Source: Patescibacteria group bacterium UBA1875 (lineage in GTDB: Bacteria > Patescibacteriota > CPR2 > UBA1875). Taken from it: a DNA stretch of 6,788 nucleotides. Below are positions 4,142 to 6,788 of the stretch, piece by piece. The position numbers and the translations under genes were made by a program. Below the pieces are notes generated by a model that was not told where the DNA came from, searched no databases, and saw only the letters and a list, made by a program, of their open reading frames with translations. Location: assembly GCA_002338125.1 (NCBI GenBank), contig DDHN01000016.1, positions 1 to 6,788 on the forward strand, read 5' to 3'. Within the stretch, counting starts at the first letter, position 1; every line of letters begins with the position of its first letter.

Positions 4142-5152
4142 ATGACAGACAAAAAAAACAATCAGAAAGAAAAAACAACTGCGGTCGAAATGGCCGTAGA
4201 TCAGATCGAAAAACAGTTCGGTAAGGGAGCAATAATGAAATATGGGGAAGCTTCGCGGGTTAATGTTCAGATGATTCCAACCGGCTCCTTGTCACTTGAT
4301 ATTGCGCTTGGTGGTGGTGTGCCTAAGGGTCGAATAATTGAAATTTACGGTCCGGAATCATCCGGAAAAACAACCCTTGCCTATCATGTTATTGCTGAGT
4401 CACAGAAAAACGGTGGGATGGCGGCTTTTATTGATGCAGAACATGCCCTTGACCCAGAATATGCTAAAAACATCGGAGTCAATATCGATAAGCTTTTAAT
4501 TTCTCAACCGGATACTGGTGAGCAGGCTTTGGAGATTGCTGAAACATTAGTACGATCTAATGCAATTGATGTTTTGGTGGTCGATTCAGTTGCAGCGCTA
4601 GTCCCCCGAGCTGAAATTGAGGGTGAGATGGGAGATGCTCATGTTGGGCTCCAAGCACGACTTATGTCTCAAGCCCTTCGTAAGTTAACCGGGGCTATTT
4701 CTAAATCCAGCACCACAGTTATTTTTATCAACCAAATCAGAATGAAAATTGGAGTTATGTTTGGCAATCCTGAAACTACCGCCGGTGGGCAGGCCCTTAA
4801 ATTTTATTCTTCGGTGAGAATGGATATCCGAAGAACAGAACAAATAAAAGACGGAGATAATGTTATTGGGAATCACGTTCGGGTTAAGGTGGTTAAAAAT
4901 AAAGTAGCGCCCCCTTTTAAAATGGCAGAGTTTGATATTATGTATAACGAAGGAATTTCTCGGGCTGGCGATGTCCTTGATCTTGCTGTAAAAGACAACT
5001 TGGTCGGTAAAAGCGGAGCTTGGTATGAGTACAAAGGAGCAAAAATTGGCCAGGGTCGGGAAGCTGCTAAGCAATATCTTCGTGATAACGAAAAAGTATT
5101 TGAGGCTTTATCCAAACAAATCAGAGAAAACCATTTGCCTAAGAAAAACTAA
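4142..5152 (+). CDS. recA: RecA recombinase
   Basis: A 336-residue RecA, the DNA-dependent ATPase that forms filaments on single-stranded DNA, drives strand exchange and triggers LexA self-cleavage. Visible motifs: Walker A GPESSGKT (70-77), catalytic E100 in DAEHALD, Walker B VLVVD (144-148), loop L1 around EGEMGDAHVGLQARLMSQ (160-177), and loop L2 with the allosteric Q198 in NQIRMKIGVMFGNPETT (197-213). The DNA-binding C-terminal domain is present (GAWYEYKG, KIGQGREAAKQYL). No intein or frameshift is seen. The protein ends soon after that domain with HLPKKN, so the long acidic tail of E. coli RecA is missing. The ATG has GAGGGAG (4132-4138) 3 nt upstream, a short but usable spacing. It is the last gene of the lexA operon, 20 nt after the four-helix-bundle gene and before a strong terminator. 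Confidence 0.98.
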   Translation: MTDKKNNQKEKTTAVEMAVDQIEKQFGKGAIMKYGEASRVNVQMIPTGSLSLDIALGGGVPKGRIIEIYGPESSGKTTLAYHVIAESQKNGGMAAFIDAEHALDPEYAKNIGVNIDKLLISQPDTGEQALEIAETLVRSNAIDVLVVDSVAALVPRAEIEGEMGDAHVGLQARLMSQALRKLTGAISKSSTTVIFINQIRMKIGVMFGNPETTAGGQALKFYSSVRMDIRRTEQIKDGDNVIGNHVRVKVVKNKVAPPFKMAEFDIMYNEGISRAGDVLDLAVKDNLVGKSGAWYEYKGAKIGQGREAAKQYLRDNEKVFEALSKQIRENHLPKKN

Positions 5153-5159
5153 ATTTGCT

Positions 5160-5176
5160 AAAACTTTTTAAGTTTT
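5160..5176 (+). other. Weak AT hairpin before the recA terminator
   Basis: AAAACTT (5160-5166) and AAGTTTT (5170-5176) form a 7-bp stem with a 3-nt T loop, lying 7 nt after the recA stop. It is nearly all A-T pairs, so it may be only low-complexity sequence, or an accessory to the strong hairpin that follows. Confidence 0.25.
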
Positions 5177-5178
5177 TA

Positions 5179-5210
5179 AAAAAGACGACCCTCCCCCTGG
5201 TCGTCTTTTT
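5179..5210. terminator. Bidirectional terminator between recA and rodZ-like gene
   Basis: A perfect 12-bp stem (5179-5190 with 5199-5210) contains GACGACC/GGTCGTC flanked by A5 and T5, with an 8-nt C-rich loop. It ends in U runs on both strands, so it can stop both the lexA-recA operon and the convergent ftsK-rodZ transcript. The TAA stop of the rodZ-like gene (5209-5211) overlaps its right edge. Confidence 0.9.
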
Positions 5211-6183
5211 AGGTTGATTCCTTGGTGTACTCTCTCTCTGTTTCATCCTCTTTATCGCTTAACTTTCCGAGATCCTTACCGTTTAAAGTAATGTTGACAT
5301 TAACGGGATCAGAGGCCCTGACCACAATGGAATCACTGGCTTCGATTATTTGAGTTGAGCCGGGGAGCATGACACTACTGTTACTTTTCACTTCTTTGCC
5401 GTCTGCTTCAAGGTAGAGAGAGGTGGAATTAGGCCCAATCTCTATTTTCATCAATAATCCATTTTCTTGAGCAACATTTGACCCCACTTCGGCTAATTCT
5501 GCCACTATTGTTCTTGAAACCTCGGTCTCTTTATCAAGCCTGTTTTTGGCAGAAACTTTTATAAGGTTTATTCCTTCTTGGAGACTAACGGTTTCTTTAA
5601 AAGACCCCTCCGGGCTAACACCTACCGGAATGTTGTTTATGAAAACCTCTGCTCCGCTATCGGTTATTCCTTCAACTATAATATTGTCATCAGTTACTTG
5701 GAGATTATCGGCTGGGGATGACAGAATTAGTTTTGGTGGGGCTGTTAATATAATGATTTGCCAACTGATATATCCGAGAATGGCAACCCCGGCGATTGCG
5801 GCTGATAAAAGGGCTAACTTTTTAGGTGTTACGATAACTTTTGACCCTTTCTTCTTGTTTTCTTGTTTTTGTTCTTGGGTTTTGATAGTTGTGGCTTTTT
5901 GAGCGCTTTCTTTAAGTCCCTTCTCTTTTAAGTAGAGCACGATGACCTTATCGGGGTTAAGCCTTAAAAATTTTGCATAGCTTTTCAAAAAACCTCGGAC
6001 ATAAACATCGGGCGGTAGTTTCTCCCATTCACCGTTTTCGATATATTCAAGATGGTTAGCCCTTATTCTTATTGAGCGTTCTACATCTTTAATCTCGTAT
6101 CCTAATGAAGCCCTTTTTTTTGCGAGTTTTTCGCCCAAACTTTCGCTTTTTCTAACGCTGGTTTTAATAAATTTAGGGGTCAT
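5209..6183 (-). CDS. rodZ: RodZ-like protein: HTH, membrane helix, Ig-like domain, DUF4115
   Basis: A 324-residue protein with RodZ architecture. A cytoplasmic helix-turn-helix of the HTH_25 type covers about 14-84; its motifs LGEKLAKKRASLG, HLEYIENGEWEKLP and YVRGFLKSYAKFL are typical. A charged linker (90-121) rich in K, Q and E leads to one transmembrane helix (about 122-147). Outside the membrane come an Ig-like beta domain (about 150-228, starting PPKLILSSPADN, with the V-x-G-x-T/A-x-x-G-A-x-V-x-I-N pattern) and then a DUF4115-like domain (about 240-308). In model bacteria RodZ links MreB to the cell-wall machinery and shapes the cell; whether MreB exists here is not visible. The ATG at 6183 has no clear Shine-Dalgarno (AACAAAAG before it) but is the only methionine before the HTH. 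It lies 31 nt after ftsK, probably in one transcript. Confidence 0.87.
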   Translation of the reverse strand: MTPKFIKTSVRKSESLGEKLAKKRASLGYEIKDVERSIRIRANHLEYIENGEWEKLPPDVYVRGFLKSYAKFLRLNPDKVIVLYLKEKGLKESAQKATTIKTQEQKQENKKKGSKVIVTPKKLALLSAAIAGVAILGYISWQIIILTAPPKLILSSPADNLQVTDDNIIVEGITDSGAEVFINNIPVGVSPEGSFKETVSLQEGINLIKVSAKNRLDKETEVSRTIVAELAEVGSNVAQENGLLMKIEIGPNSTSLYLEADGKEVKSNSSVMLPGSTQIIEASDSIVVRASDPVNVNITLNGKDLGKLSDKEDETEREYTKEST

Positions 6184-6214
6184 CTTTTGTTAAAAAGTTT
6201 TTAGCTGATAAATA

Positions 6215-6788
6215 TTATTCTTCTTCCTGGGATTCATCCAATATTTCTGAAATATCAGAGATAAGGACATCTCTGGGCCTTGCCCCGTCAGGTGGGCCGA
6301 TTATAGCACGTTCTTCGAGTAAATCCAAGAGTCTTGCCGCCCGAGCATAGCCAATTCTCAACCTCCTTTGAAGTAGTGAAGCGGAAGCCTTGCCGGCTCT
6401 AACAACACAGTCGGCAGCGTCTATAAACAGTTCGTCGTCTGGAGCTCCAAGGTCACCCCCAGCCTTTGTCGGTTGTGATAGTATTTCTTCGTTGTATTCT
6501 GGTTCCCCCTGCTTTTTTATAAAGTCGGTAACATTTTTTACCTCTTTTTCGGCCACAAAAGCTCCTTGAATTCTTCTTGGCTTTGGAGAATCAGAAGAGA
6601 TGAAAAGCATATCCCCCATGCCGAGGAGCTTCTCAGCTCCGGATTGGTCTAGAATTGTTCTGGAATCAACCTGTGAAGCAACCGAAAAAGCTATCCTGGT
6701 AGTGATATTTGCTTTTATTAGCCCAGTGATAACATCTACTGACGGTCTTTGGGTTGCAAGAATTAAGTGAATTCCAACGGCTCGGGCC
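6215..6788 (-). CDS. ftsK: FtsK DNA translocase, C-terminal part (cut by window edge)
   Basis: The frame is open to the right edge, so about 190 C-terminal residues are visible and the start is outside the window. Reading in from the edge, ARAVGIHLILATQRP (1-15), then DVITGLIKANITTRIAF and the LDQSGAEKLLGMGDMLF region (to about residue 62), are the end of the RecA-like motor domain. This is followed by RRIQGAFVAEKEV, then a polar linker, and then the winged-helix gamma domain (about 117-177: DELFIDA, ASASLLQRRLRIGYARAARLLD, GARPRDVL). In well-studied FtsK/SpoIIIE proteins the gamma domain reads KOPS-type polar sequences, so the motor moves DNA towards dif at the septum. An acidic tail ends the protein. 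The visible part is intact with no frameshift. The next gene downstream is the RodZ-like gene. Confidence 0.96.
   Translation of the reverse strand, partial: ARAVGIHLILATQRPSVDVITGLIKANITTRIAFSVASQVDSRTILDQSGAEKLLGMGDMLFISSDSPKPRRIQGAFVAEKEVKNVTDFIKKQGEPEYNEEILSQPTKAGGDLGAPDDELFIDAADCVVRAGKASASLLQRRLRIGYARAARLLDLLEERAIIGPPDGARPRDVLISDISEILDESQEEE

Noticed and set aside
4685..5115. Two long minus-strand frames opposite recA
   Set aside because: They are shadows of the highly conserved recA coding sequence; no recognisable domain and no ribosome site of note.
5151..5178. AT-rich sequence after recA resembling the stretch near 2024-2041 and the gap at 6184-6205 (shared AAATTTGCTA or ACTTTTTAA words)
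   Set aside because: The shared words are short, low-complexity and differently arranged, so I do not call them a dispersed repeat.
1..6788. CRISPR array, tRNA, rRNA, insertion sequence or prophage
   Set aside because: No regularly spaced repeats, tRNA cloverleaf, rRNA motif, transposase or integrase was seen on either strand.

Overview
The window looks like a chromosomal segment of a small-genome bacterium of the Candidate Phyla Radiation (Patescibacteria). The case rests on gene content: a run of short two-helix, VirB2/T4SS-pilin-like proteins, a compact lexA / four-helix-bundle / recA operon, and a RodZ-like protein next to FtsK. Genes are short and tightly packed, often with overlapping ends. 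UGA is used as a stop (the gene ending at 748), so the UGA-to-glycine code of some CPR lineages is not in use. The phylum assignment is inference; no rRNA or other taxonomic marker was compared.

Layout. (1) Positions 39-1969, minus strand: one operon, transcribed right to left, of a polytopic membrane protein followed by four paralogous pilin-like proteins. It ends at a hairpin terminator (39-70). Its promoter (TTGGAA, 17 bp, TATAAT) sits so close to the first ATG that the mRNA should be leaderless or nearly so. (2) Positions 1976-2045: a back-to-back divergent promoter pair with a perfect 6+6 dyad covering both -35 regions. (3) Positions 2057-2933, plus strand: a two-gene unit, somewhat more GC-rich than its neighbours. 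It encodes a 90-residue protein with two CxxC pairs and a DUF218/YdcF-like protein, with a GC hairpin in its leader and a strong terminator at its end. (4) Positions 2970-5210, plus strand: an SOS-type operon of lexA, a four-helix-bundle (23S rRNA intervening-sequence type) protein and recA. It is preceded by an intergenic region carrying five copies of the hexamer ATAGTA (four direct, one inverted), the best candidate for the LexA operator, and ends in a bidirectional terminator (5179-5210). (5) Positions 5209-6788, minus strand: a RodZ-like protein with an extra Ig-like domain, preceded by the C-terminal part of FtsK, which runs off the right edge.

How the parts may work together. LexA and RecA form the sensor and repressor pair of the DNA-damage response, and FtsK and RodZ belong to division, chromosome segregation and cell shape. 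The pilin-like proteins are probably envelope components of a type IV secretion or pilus-like apparatus, although no ATPase or channel gene of such a machine lies in view. The two-gene unit at 2106-2921 has no clear functional link to either side. The most useful new leads are the leaderless divergent promoter, the ATAGTA array in front of lexA, and the leader-hairpin two-gene unit.
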